In this document: one piece after another, positions 27,701 to 33,350 of the stretch
Numbering within the stretch: the stretch's first letter is position 1
Layout of the letters: each line of letters starts with the position of its first letter
Assembly: GCF_019331715.1 (NCBI RefSeq)
Contig: NZ_JAHBBG010000003.1
Coordinates: 124,001-188,000, forward strand
Length of the DNA stretch: 64,000 bases
DNA from: Bifidobacterium simiiventris
GTDB lineage: Bacteria > Actinomycetota > Actinomycetes > Actinomycetales > Bifidobacteriaceae
Direction: 5' to 3'
Position numbers and translations under genes: made by a program
The notes under the pieces: generated by a model
What the model was told of the DNA's origin: nothing
The model's database searches: none
The model's input: only the letters and a program-made list of their open reading frames with translations

Positions 27701-28871
27701 GTACATCGGCGGCTACGGCAGCATGGTCCAGCCCGTCTCCGCCTGCGCCACCGCCGCGGTCTCGCTTGAGGAGGGCTTCGACAAGATCAAGCTCGGCAAG
27801 GCCGACTTCGTGGTCACCGGTGCGATCGACGACATCGGCGTGGAATCCGTGATCGGCTTCGGCAACATGAACGCCACCGCGAACTCCGCCGAAATGTACG
27901 GCAAGGGCATCGACGCGCGGTTCTTCTCCCGCGCGAACGACCGTCGCCGCGGCGGCTTCGTCGAGTCCCAGGGCGGCGGCACGATCCTGCTCACGCGCGG
28001 CGACATCGCGGCGCGGCTCGGACTGCCGGTCGCGGGCGTCGTCGGCTACGTGCACTCGTTCGCGGACGGCGCGCACACGTCGATCCCGGCCCCCGGACTC
28101 GGCGCGCTCGCGGCCGGTCGCGGCGGTCGCGACTCGCAGCTCGTGCGCGACCTGGCGGCGCTCGGCGTCACGCCGGACGACATCGCCGTGGTCTCCAAGC
28201 ACGACACGTCCACCAACGCGAACGATCCGAACGAATCCGAACTGCACAACACACTGGCGCACGCGATCGGCCGCACCGACGGCAACCCGCTGTTCGTCAT
28301 CTCGCAGAAGTCGCTCACCGGCCATGCGAAGGGCGGCGCGTGCGTGTTCCAGATCAACGGGCTCACGCAGCTGTTCCGCACCGGCGTGATTCCGGCGAAC
28401 GCGGCGCTCGACTGCGTGGATCCGAAGCTGGCGCGCGACGACCACATGGTATGGCTGCGCACGCCGCTGCGGATCGGTGCCGGTGCTGGTTCGGCCGCGA
28501 CTGGTTCGGCTGCCGTTGGACGTACGATCAAGGCCGGTCTGGCGACATCGCTCGGCTTCGGGCATGTGTCCGGATTCGTGGCGATCGTGAACCCGGGCGC
28601 GTTCGAGGCTGCCGTCGCGCATGTGGACGGCGAGGACGCGCTGGATGCGTGGCGTGATCGCGCGAACGCGCGACTGGCCGCCGGTCAGCGTCGCCTCGAG
28701 GAAGGCATGATGGGCCACGCCGCGCTCTATGAGCCGATCGAGGAGCGTCGCTTCCGCAAGGACGGCACGCGTCTGCCCGACGGCACGCGCTACGACGCCC
28801 ACGAGGTCGAAAAGGCCATGCTGCTGGATAATGACGCCCGCCTCGGCAAGTCCGGCTTCTTCGAAGCCTGA
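18729..28871 (+). CDS. fas: Type I multifunctional fatty acid synthase
   Basis: A single 3380-residue cytosolic enzyme that makes acyl-CoAs from acetyl- and malonyl-CoA. Recognisable in order are: acetyltransferase (GHSQG near residue 125); enoyl reductase (LLAGMTPTTVDPEIVAAAANAGY near 415); MaoC-like dehydratase (GDFNPIH near 1300); malonyl/palmitoyl transferase (FVYPGQG near 1408, GHSLGE near 1511); carrier domain with the phosphopantetheine Ser in NGVSSRRNQ (near 1938); ketoreductase (near 2295); and ketosynthase (SACATAA near 3004, with His in KHDTSTNAN and TGHAKGG). There is no phosphopantetheinyl transferase domain; AcpS is separate at 29120. An AAAGGAA ribosome site precedes the ATG. 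The gene is longer than typical because repeat-derived linkers sit between domains. Confidence 0.96.
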   Translation: MTTFFLNKLAGEPHALAFAGQSTPWTAALNEQTVDPTLASALRDHASVADAMLAPVAADLLATTGRSLDVFAVAAANGANTAKLGAAADASISVPGIALSQLGALIDAAALGYDVAAAKPLAVLGHSQGILAVHMVRAIREAGSIDTAAADIDEILAIAKLIGIAGTRRARELALVPRLASAGAASDSGPATPMLSVKDATRAQVDALIARVEQNPAVRGPIAVAVTNSANHVVLSGYPQDLAAFALAAEKEHAKQAKLRADKVRGGHVFDPTLEYLDVTLPFHSPLMADAVEQTVAWASACGLNADHARELAAEVLLNHVDWAARVRETLEATDPARLWIVDFGPGATVGKLITTVAQGTGVGVVEAGTAADRTALSTLEGEPARTQDWRTFAPVVLHTPAGDKVRTRFSELTGKAPVLLAGMTPTTVDPEIVAAAANAGYWAELAGGGQVTADVFDRHVAKLEELLEEGRTVEFNAMFMDRYLWNLQFGGTRIVPKKRASGAPIDGVVVSAGIPELDEAVALIHDLNADGFPYVCFKPGTVDQIRQVIRIAKAVAPVKIIMEVEGGLAGGHHSWESLDDLLLTTYAQVREQSNLVLVAGGGIGTPERGADYISGDWALAYGRPKMPVDGVLVGTAAMTAKEAHTSPQVKRMLVATPGITADDAVDADPFAPLGERWVPSGKDVGGMTSGLSHLHADIYEVENSSAACGRLLVRVMKHPEELESRRSEIIAALDKTAKPYFGDLETMTYLEWAQRFAELAFPWVDPTYADRFLHLLQRIEARVSDVDHGEITSLFDSRADVESDPAAAIAKLAAAYPQACTLTVVPADAAWFPVLVREYPKPMPFVPVIDHDLLRWWGQDQLWQSEDDRYSADSVRVIPGPISVAGITSVDEPIADILGRFESAMVDRVAGESAADNGRDDADRAVTAFAQLGSADSAEAYVRKAPNISWVGHLMTNPAYGTAVGDRDYEITKVGERDGATLLDLDIHLDTYWDHDPDGGLSKHAVRDIVIPLNVRPAESGLLPVVDRERLPQHVYAMLAATAGIGNTAITGDRLDAMPSIQAPAEVSLAPSAEGAVSEADWGNVAPDDASRAPFGEARAHYTLSANLGFDHEAATAGQLPQDLVASRIAPDALVGPAWPAIYAALGSVMVDGFPIIEGLLNAVHLDHLIELDVTESELLEHIGETISLTSWAEPYAESASGRVVTIHVIHTAADGTALAHETERFAIRGRAYSDALPAPAPDNGDWLAIRATASNAHAGTADNGGIADADRFEIAPTPRRVLRRVTVTAPSDMTAFARTSGDFNPIHTSVRGARISGLKAPLVHGMWLSAVAQHVAQATDIKGAHYEIAGWTYNMYGMVQLGDRVEITVERVGKVRHGGLALEVTCKIDGALVSRGTAVTRAPISAFVYPGQGIQKQGMVLDERAKSAAARDVWERADKLTRSKLGFSILGLVRDNPKELTANGVTYRHPDGLLNLTQFTQVALATVAFAQTARLREAGADIWPSYFAGHSLGEYNALSSFAGVIPLETVLELVFHRGSTMHHLIDRDAQGRSNYRMGALRPNQFGVGDDGVREYVESVAKASGEFLEIVNYNLAGQQYAIAGTIAGLKALQADASRRAKEYGGKPPFMLVPGIDVPFHSTLLRKGVPEFRDKLDALLPAYIDYRGRLVGRYIPNLVAVPFEMTREFAAKILEVVPSERIKAALDDPAVWDSYAADGQKLGRLLLTELLSWQFASPVRWIETQALMFGDRAAGGLGVEEYVEVGLGNAPTLANLGTKTLRMPQFADRAVAVYNVGRDEGRVYMTDTDSLAPEVDDVQEQAVASAEGAGTRSVTEGASTAQAANNNATEGRPSSAVAASSSVSVSTLPQSAAQTAPSAEGAKESSSAVSELGSAPSGPVSDLPFKASDAIGVLMAYSAKVRLDQIGASDTTDTLTNGVSSRRNQLLMDISSELGVASVDGAAEATLTQLAQIVNKAAPNYKPFGAVLSDVIRDRLRSLFGAAGVKPSHIRDRVTGVWQLGEGWVAATTAALLLDTREGASSRGGDLAKLPTGAVANAPDADKLIDDAVALVSQTKGVAVSKPSAGGAAGGAVVDSAALDAFAAKVTGENGVLATAARTVLNQLGISAPAVDFDADEAARNAAVVATVTAELVSDWPQQVSPRFDANKAILFDDRWASAREDLARAFYDNNPALLAGSFRGFGKPVADEARWFAERVDVAASTLPQSALRAASSLSRGSQDASAPSAEGAGSRRLTEGAYTRSVQETAFALKTAFEHIAAEAVQSVSDDPAASRFAGDIAVVTGVAPNSIAAQVVAGLLAGGATVIATSHSFKPSVKAWAKLTYRTHATGDAKLWLVPANLSSYRDVDALVDWIGNEQKKTSGATTTVLKPAYEPTLFFPFAAPPVRGTMADSGELFESQARLMLWGVERAIAGLAKIGADTDVQHRMHVVLPGSPNRGVFGGDGAYGEVKSAFDAIVRRAHAERVWSDRVTFAHPKIGWVRGTGLMGGNDPLVAVVEKHGIRTYSTAEIADRLLDLCTAESRAAAAVAPLDVDLTGGLGDQPLDIRALRAEAEADAVQRQAVALAPSAEGRTVKQTPAAFVGEVRATASRLDAAVGRPQLRDAGTRSVTEGASVAAAANNNATEGRSSSAVAASSSVSVSTLPQSAAQTAPSAEGAENPAGMTLKALPTPNVPAQPAVDLADWSTVTARPEDEVVIVSIGELGPWGSGRTRAEAELGIHSDGTVDLSAGAVLELAWNMGLLTWQDSPKPGWYDTDGNLVPEEDIHDRYHDEVVARSGIRPFEDGMGDDYRSSDGGRHGNDEEEAEVYLDHDVTFSVPTEDAAREYVALDPDHTTIARDSESGEWNVTRTAGSMIRVPRRATMTRTVGGQFPTGFDPVKWGIPASMVGDVDKIALWNIVTTVDAYLSAGFTPVEILQAIHPSMVASTQGTSFGGMMSMRKLYLDRFLNHEIPTDILQEALPNVVAAHVMQSYIGGYGSMVQPVSACATAAVSLEEGFDKIKLGKADFVVTGAIDDIGVESVIGFGNMNATANSAEMYGKGIDARFFSRANDRRRGGFVESQGGGTILLTRGDIAARLGLPVAGVVGYVHSFADGAHTSIPAPGLGALAAGRGGRDSQLVRDLAALGVTPDDIAVVSKHDTSTNANDPNESELHNTLAHAIGRTDGNPLFVISQKSLTGHAKGGACVFQINGLTQLFRTGVIPANAALDCVDPKLARDDHMVWLRTPLRIGAGAGSAATGSAAVGRTIKAGLATSLGFGHVSGFVAIVNPGAFEAAVAHVDGEDALDAWRDRANARLAAGQRRLEEGMMGHAALYEPIEERRFRKDGTRLPDGTRYDAHEVEKAMLLDNDARLGKSGFFEA
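21935..21984 (+). repeat. PSAEGA-family repeat in FAS, copy 1
   Basis: A palindromic core CCCCCTCGGCTGAGGGGG is followed by TGTCAGCGAAGCTGACTGGG. It encodes about residues 1070-1086 (APSAEGAVSEADWG) in a linker before the dehydratase. It is the most diverged copy but keeps the frame. Confidence 0.8.
24189..24374 (+). repeat. PSAEGA-family composite repeat in FAS, copy 2
   Basis: Two oppositely oriented units (24198-24245 and 24326-24374) flank about 80 bp of Ala/Asn/Ser-rich coding sequence. The region encodes roughly residues 1821-1882, in the linker between the malonyl/palmitoyl transferase and the carrier domain. The two units could pair into one large hairpin. Confidence 0.85.
25394..25507 (+). 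repeat. PSAEGA-family inverted pair in FAS, copy 3
   Basis: Unit 25394-25446 and its inverted partner 25457-25507 are about 50 bp each, almost perfectly complementary and 10 bp apart. They encode about residues 2222-2260 (SLSRGSQDASAPSAEGAGSR part) in the linker between the carrier region and the ketoreductase. Despite being a long palindrome, it keeps the frame open. Confidence 0.85.
26471..26763 (+). repeat. PSAEGA-family composite repeat in FAS, copy 4, with an extra insert
   Basis: This is a near duplicate of the composite at 24189-24374: the same CAGGCGGTAGCC entry, the same GCTGGCACGCGAAGCGTGAC unit, nearly the same middle segment, and the same closing unit. About 100 bp of extra in-frame sequence interrupts the first unit. 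It encodes about residues 2583-2678, between the ketoreductase and the ketosynthase. Confidence 0.85.
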
Positions 28872-28978
28872 CTCACCGCGTGACGGGTCTCTGGGAAGTG
28901 CCTATCGGCTGGTCGGTAGTTGAGATGCTCCGCTGAGGAGCACCTTGGTGGTCCTCACCATCCGGTGACTAGACGATA

Positions 28979-29086
28979 TGCACCTCCTAGCTCGCTGAGC
29001 GGCGCATATCTTCTTCATAGACGGTATGCGCCGCTCAGGTGCATCTCAACGGTGCATACCATCTATTTGATAGTAGGAGTGCACCG
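28979..29086. repeat. Nested inverted repeats between fas and acpS
   Basis: CTGAGCGGCGCATA (28995-29008) pairs perfectly with 29025-29038, and this hairpin lies inside an outer pair TGCACCT (28979-28985) / AGGTGCA (29037-29043). A second stem CGGTGCA (29050-29056) / TGCACCG (29080-29086) follows. The 248-bp gap otherwise holds a short GCTCC/GGAGC hairpin near 28926-28940. It probably ends the fas transcript or shapes the acpS leader; there is no T-run. Confidence 0.6.
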
Positions 29087-29119
29087 TGCCATGCGGTGCG
29101 AGACGCGGGAGGTTGCCGA

Positions 29120-29554
29120 ATGCTGGGATTGGGGCACGACGTGGTGGATGTAGCCGCTTTCGCGGCGCAGCTGGCCGAACCGGGCTCGCGGATGCGCGGC
29201 CTGTTCTCCGCCCGCGAGCTGCGCCAGGCCGCGGCCCGTGCCCAAGCCAAGCACGACGGGGAGGCGGTGCATCTGGCCGCCAAATGGGCCGGCAAGGAGT
29301 CGGTTCTCAAGGCGTGGTGCGAGGCGCTGGGGGAGCGCCCCTACCCGTTCACGCTGGACGACCTCCCGTGGCGCGAGATCGAGATCCTTGACGACTCGCG
29401 CGGCGTCCCGCACGTGGTGCTCTCCGGCACGGTCACATCGGCGTTCCTCACATCGCTGCCCGCCGATGATACGCATCATCAGTCCGCCGCCCACTGGCAT
29501 ATCTCCCTGTCCCACGATGGCCCCGTCGCATCCGCCGTCACGATCCTTGACTGA
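29120..29554 (+). CDS. acpS: Holo-[acyl-carrier-protein] synthase
   Basis: Transfers 4'-phosphopantetheine from CoA to the carrier-domain serine of the FAS. The 144-residue protein starts MLGLGHDVVDVAAF, has FSARELRQ, the KWAGKESVLKA helix that binds Mg and CoA, and the final HISLSHDG strand, all typical of AcpS. The ATG at 29120 has GGGAGG about 10 nt upstream; an upstream in-frame ATG at 29039 lies in the inverted repeats and is not used. Its place right after fas, which lacks such a domain, makes the FAS its obvious client. Confidence 0.93.
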   Translation: MLGLGHDVVDVAAFAAQLAEPGSRMRGLFSARELRQAAARAQAKHDGEAVHLAAKWAGKESVLKAWCEALGERPYPFTLDDLPWREIEILDDSRGVPHVVLSGTVTSAFLTSLPADDTHHQSAAHWHISLSHDGPVASAVTILD

Positions 29555-29613
29555 TTCCGCGACCGTCTTGCGGAATGCCTGAATCAAGATGAACAGGATT
29601 CGAGCAAGACGCG

Positions 29614-29647
29614 TGTCGAATCGGTTCGATGTCGAACCGGTTTGACA
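29614..29647. promoter_or_regulatory. Tandem LacI-type operators before amylosucrase
   Basis: TGTCGAACCGGTTTGACA (29630-29647) is an 18-bp palindrome with one mismatch and the central CG typical of LacI-family sites. A second, less perfect copy TGTCGAATCGGTTCGATG begins 16 bp upstream at 29614. Control by a sugar-responsive LacI repressor is likely; its gene is not in the window. Confidence 0.65.
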
Positions 29648-29727
29648 TAATCGACTGCGAGCACAGCACAGGACTGGCGCACCTGATCGCGAAGCCGGTC
29701 CACCGTTAGGAACGAGGGAGTTTCACC

Positions 29728-31575
29728 ATGACCGCAACCGCGAAGCACGCCACCCCGGATGCCATCTTCCAGGTCCGTTTCGATCGTCACCGCGACGAAC
29801 TCGAGCGCCTCTTCATGAGCCTGTACCACGACGCCGACGCCTTCAACGAACTCGTCACCGCCATGACCGACGCGGCCGCCGCCCGCCCGAAGGACCTGCG
29901 CGAGCTGGACGTCAGGCGCGAGGAAGACCCCGAATGGTACAAGCGCGGCGACATGTTCGGCATGACCATGTACACCGACCTGTTCGCCGGCGACCTCAAG
30001 AAGCTCGCGAACAAGATCGACTATCTCAAGGAACAGAAGCTCACCTACCTGCATCTCATGCCGCTGCTGCAGATGCCACACCCGAACAACGACGGCGGTT
30101 ACGCGGTCGAGGACTTCGACAACGTCGACCCGGCCCTCGGCACCAACGAGGATCTCGCGAACCTCACCAAGAAGCTGCGCAAGGCCGGCATCAGCCTGTG
30201 CCTCGACTTCGTGATGAACCACACCGCGTCCACGCACCGCTGGGCCAAGGCCGCGCAGGCCGGCGACCCGGAGTATCAGGACTACTACTTCTGCTACGAC
30301 GACCGCACCATCCCCGACCAGTACGACGCCGTCGTGCCACAGGTCTTTCCTGGCTCCGCGCCCGGCAACTTCACGTGGAACGAGCAGATGCACAAGTGGG
30401 TCATGACCCAGTTCTATCCGTTCCAGTGGGACCTCAACTACCGCAACCCGAAGGTGCTCGTCGCGATGATGAGCAGCGTGATGCACCTCGCCAACCTCGG
30501 CGTCGAAGTGTTCCGCATCGACGCGGTGCCCTACATCTGGAAGGAGTTCGGCACCAACTGCCGGAACCTCCCCACCGTGCACACCATCGTGCGCATCCTG
30601 CGCATCATCCTCGAATGCGTGTGCCCGGCCGTGGTGCTCAAGGGCGAGGTCGTCATGGCCCCGAAGGAGCTCGCCGCGTACTTCGGCACGCCCGAGGCCC
30701 CCGAGTGCCACATGCTGTACAACGTGTCGATCATGGTGAACCTGTGGAGCGCGCTCGCCAGCCAGGACACGCGTCTGCTCAAGGCGCAGATCGACAAGCT
30801 CAACGCCCTGCCGGAGAACTGCTGGTTCGTCAACTACCTGCGCTGCCACGACGACATCGGCTGGGGCCTCGACGAGGACGTGGAGAAGGAGCTCGGCATC
30901 GACCCGCTTAAGCACAAGGAGTTCCTGTACCACTTCTACGAGGGCGCGGTGCCGGGCAGCTGGTCGATGGGCGAACTGTACAACTACGACGAGGCGACCC
31001 GCGACGCCCGCAGCTGCGGCACCACCGCGAGCCTCACCGGCATCGAGAAGGCGATCATCACGCACGACAAGCCGTCGCTGGAGCGCGGCGTGGAGCGCGA
31101 CCTGCTCATGCACCGCGCGATGGCGTTCCTGCGTGGCTTCCCGATGCTCAACTGCGGCGACGAGATCGCACAGCTCAACGGTTGGGATTACAAGGACGAT
31201 CCGGATCGCATCGAAGACAGCCGCAACCTGCACCGCAGCAAGTTCGATTGGGACAAGGCCGCGCTGCGCAACACGCCCGGCACGCTCCAGAACGAGCTGT
31301 GGGAGGGCATGGAGAGCCTGCGCGAGATGCGCGACGATCCGTGCTTCGCGCCGGATGCGTGGGTGTCGACTTGGGATACGTTCAACGACGCGGTGCTCGC
31401 AGTCGTGCGCAAGGTGGACGGTGACGAGAAGACCGGTGAGGGTGAGCGCGTGATCGTCGGCCTGTTCAACTTCTCCGGATATCCGCAGCATGTGCACCTC
31501 AACGGTTCGCAGGGCATCATGAATGCGATGGACGCCGATCTCGAGCCGTACGAGGCGAAGATCGTCGTGCGATAG
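29728..31575 (+). CDS. Amylosucrase (GH13)
   Basis: Converts sucrose to fructose plus alpha-1,4-glucan, or phosphorylates/transfers the glucosyl unit to acceptors. The 615-residue protein is close to the family's usual ~630. It has the GH13 blocks LCLDFVMNHTASTH, VFRIDAVPYIWKEFGT (Asp nucleophile), LKGEVVMAP (Glu acid/base) and YLRCHDDIGW (second Asp), preceded by the helical N-terminal domain of this subfamily (RFDRHRDELERLF). There is no signal peptide, so it is intracellular. The LacI-type operators upstream fit sugar induction. No sucrose transporter adjoins it. Sucrose phosphorylase is excluded by the length and the N-domain. Confidence 0.9.
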   Translation: MTATAKHATPDAIFQVRFDRHRDELERLFMSLYHDADAFNELVTAMTDAAAARPKDLRELDVRREEDPEWYKRGDMFGMTMYTDLFAGDLKKLANKIDYLKEQKLTYLHLMPLLQMPHPNNDGGYAVEDFDNVDPALGTNEDLANLTKKLRKAGISLCLDFVMNHTASTHRWAKAAQAGDPEYQDYYFCYDDRTIPDQYDAVVPQVFPGSAPGNFTWNEQMHKWVMTQFYPFQWDLNYRNPKVLVAMMSSVMHLANLGVEVFRIDAVPYIWKEFGTNCRNLPTVHTIVRILRIILECVCPAVVLKGEVVMAPKELAAYFGTPEAPECHMLYNVSIMVNLWSALASQDTRLLKAQIDKLNALPENCWFVNYLRCHDDIGWGLDEDVEKELGIDPLKHKEFLYHFYEGAVPGSWSMGELYNYDEATRDARSCGTTASLTGIEKAIITHDKPSLERGVERDLLMHRAMAFLRGFPMLNCGDEIAQLNGWDYKDDPDRIEDSRNLHRSKFDWDKAALRNTPGTLQNELWEGMESLREMRDDPCFAPDAWVSTWDTFNDAVLAVVRKVDGDEKTGEGERVIVGLFNFSGYPQHVHLNGSQGIMNAMDADLEPYEAKIVVR

Positions 31576-31594
31576 ACGATTTCGTCGGGTCGAG

Positions 31595-31622
31595 TTGCCG
31601 CTTTCGCCGATGTGTGTATAAT
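31595..31622 (+). promoter_or_regulatory. Promoter of tRNA-Gly
   Basis: TTGCCG (31595-31600), a 16-bp spacer and a consensus TATAAT (31617-31622) lie 24 bp before the tRNA. A 10-bp inverted repeat (31597-31606 / 31635-31644) brackets the -10 box. Confidence 0.8.
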
Positions 31623-31646
31623 GGCACAAGTCGCCGAAAGCGGCAC

Positions 31647-31717
31647 GCGGATGTAGCTCAATGGTAGAGCCTCAGTCTTCCAAACTGATTACGCGGGTTC
31701 GATTCCCGTCATCCGCT
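31647..31717 (+). tRNA. tRNA-Gly (anticodon TCC)
   Basis: Acceptor arm GCGGATG pairs with CATCCGC (31710-31716), followed by discriminator T. The D arm is GCTCAATGGTAGAGC. The anticodon loop CTTCCAA sits on the stem TCAGT/ACTGA, giving anticodon TCC, which reads GGA. The T arm has the usual GGTTCGATTCC. The 3' CCA is not encoded. Confidence 0.95.
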
Positions 31718-31726
31718 CCGGTCGAG

Positions 31727-31768
31727 AAGGTCGGGAATCCAAGTGTGGCAAGGATTCCCGACCTTTTT
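31727..31768 (+). terminator. Rho-independent terminator of tRNA-Gly
   Basis: A perfect 14-bp stem (31727-31740 / 31752-31765) with an 11-nt loop runs into TTTTT. It begins 9 bp after the tRNA. Confidence 0.9.
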
Positions 31769-31833
31769 GTTGCGCGTGCCGCGTACAGTGGTCACGCAGG
31801 ACGCAGCAGGACATTCAAGGCAAAGGCGGTCGC

Positions 31834-32595
31834 ATGGCAGGGTTGACGAGATCGACGAACGTGACGGATGCCGAACAGAGTGAGATCGCCGCGGCCAAGT
31901 CAGCTGCGCCGGCCTCCGCAACCGAGCCGAACGAGTCGAACGAGGCGACCGAAATCGTCGACGGCAAGGTCGAGGAGGTCAGCGTCTCGCGCCATCCCAC
32001 GCCGTCCATTCCCGAGTCCGACCTGTCGCTGGCCGACATCGAACGCCGCCGCTCGCATCCCGCGCAGTGGGCCGTGTACGTCGTGGCCGTCATGGCCGCG
32101 ATCATCGCGCCGTACGGGCTGGGCCGCATGCTCGCTGCCCGGCACACCGACTGGCTGGTTGCGCACATGAGCGCGTTCGACCCGCGCGGACTCGCGTTCC
32201 TCTCGTGGACGGTCACGCTGGTCGCGCTGACCGGTCTTGGCATGGCGATCGTCGAGTCGCGCACGTGGCTGTGGCGCATCGTGTTCGTGATCGGACTGGC
32301 CGCCGAACAGTTCGTGGCCGGACTGAGTTTGCTCAAGATCAACTTCTGGTATTCGACGTACGTGGTGTACGGCGAGGCGGCGCCGTTGGCGAACGCGACG
32401 AACCTCGGCATCATCGCGGCCGGGTTCGGCATGGCTGCCTACGCAGTGGTGTGGGTCGGCCTGCTGATCGCGATCCGCAAGGAGTCGCCGCTTAACGTGC
32501 TCACGCGCAGCTGGGCGTCGTTCATCCTGTTCTTCGTGATCGAGGCGGCATCGCTGCTCGTCGTGATGTTCGGCGGACTGCTCACCGCGGTGTGA
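31834..32595 (+). CDS. Conserved membrane protein of unknown function
   Basis: A 253-residue protein I do not recognise. Residues 1-75 are hydrophilic, rich in Ala, Glu and Ser, and likely cytoplasmic. Four to five hydrophobic segments follow (about 78-98, 115-137, 145-168, 185-208 and 225-250). No catalytic motif is visible. It lies alone between tRNA-Gly and rpsO. The ribosome site is weak (AAGGCGG). Codon use and length look like a normal gene. Confidence 0.7.
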   Translation: MAGLTRSTNVTDAEQSEIAAAKSAAPASATEPNESNEATEIVDGKVEEVSVSRHPTPSIPESDLSLADIERRRSHPAQWAVYVVAVMAAIIAPYGLGRMLAARHTDWLVAHMSAFDPRGLAFLSWTVTLVALTGLGMAIVESRTWLWRIVFVIGLAAEQFVAGLSLLKINFWYSTYVVYGEAAPLANATNLGIIAAGFGMAAYAVVWVGLLIAIRKESPLNVLTRSWASFILFFVIEAASLLVVMFGGLLTAV

Positions 32596-32728
32596 CGGCT
32601 TGGGCCGCGGGGTCTTTCGCCAAGTCCGCACCGCCACGTACACTATCCCCTTGGCGTGTTTCGCCCGCGGATTGAGAGCGCACCGGCAGAAGGCCGGGTG
32701 CACCGCGCAGCAACATAAGGAGGATTCC

Positions 32729-32998
32729 GTGGCACTTACGACGGAAGAAAAGCAGGAAATCATCGCCAAGTTCGCTACCCACGAAGGTGACACGGGTTCG
32801 CCGGAAGTTCAGGTCGCGCTGCTGAGCAAGCGCATCGCCGACCTGACCGAGCACCTCAAGGAGCACAAGCACGATCACCACTCCCGTCGTGGTCTGCTGC
32901 TCATGGTCGGTGACCGTCGTCGTCTGCTTGACTACCTCAAGCGCGTCGACATCAACCGTTACCGCGCCCTGATCGAGAAGCTGGGTCTGCGCCGATAA
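32729..32998 (+). CDS. rpsO: 30S ribosomal protein S15
   Basis: Binds 16S rRNA helices in the platform of the small subunit. The 89-residue length is exact for the family, with [37 protein letters not shown] and [10 protein letters not shown]. The GTG start at 32729 has TAAGGAGGA upstream; a longer frame from 32600 is leader. rpsO followed by pnp is a classic gene order. A TACACT near 32639 may be its -10 box. Confidence 0.97.
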   Translation: MALTTEEKQEIIAKFATHEGDTGSPEVQVALLSKRIADLTEHLKEHKHDHHSRRGLLLMVGDRRRLLDYLKRVDINRYRALIEKLGLRR

Positions 32999-33006
32999 CA
33001 ACTTTT

Positions 33007-33036
33007 GCGCCCGGGCACTTGTGCTCGGGCGCTTTT
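33007..33036 (+). terminator. Terminator of rpsO
   Basis: GCGCCCGGGCAC pairs with GTGCTCGGGCGC (one G-T pair) around a 2-nt loop and is followed by TTTT. pnp must therefore have its own promoter or read-through. Confidence 0.88.
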
Positions 33037-33350
33037 GCGTGGTATTGCAAGGCACGATACGGCCGAGTGGCCGGGTGCGGTTGTCCGAGGGTGAAACGCA
33101 ACATATAACTAAGTCTGGAATCTGACAGAGGAACGGCGCGGGGGAGTCCCGCGCACCGAACACGAATGAGGACGGACGGCAGACGTCGGGAGGAAGAGAC
33201 GCGCGACGGACCGTCCACGATCGGCAGACAGCGTACGCAAGTACGCACGCATGGCAGAGGAATGGCTTGGCCGAACGGATGGCATGACAGCCATGGCAGC
33301 AGGTTCGGCACAGCAGTAGGAAAATAACAGAAGACAAAAGGAGGAACCCT
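33037..33350 (+). promoter_or_regulatory. Long leader region of pnp
   Basis: About 310 bp without a gene. It holds a short hairpin near 33137-33153 (CGCGGGGGAGTCCCGCG) and AAAGGAGGAACCC just before the pnp ATG. PNPase genes are often autoregulated through their leader, so this is a reasonable place for it, but no specific element is recognised. Confidence 0.45.

Noticed and set aside
29584-31629. A 681-residue minus-strand open frame
   Set aside because: It lies opposite amylosucrase, is rich in Val, His, Arg and Asp as antisense frames are here, and has no motif.
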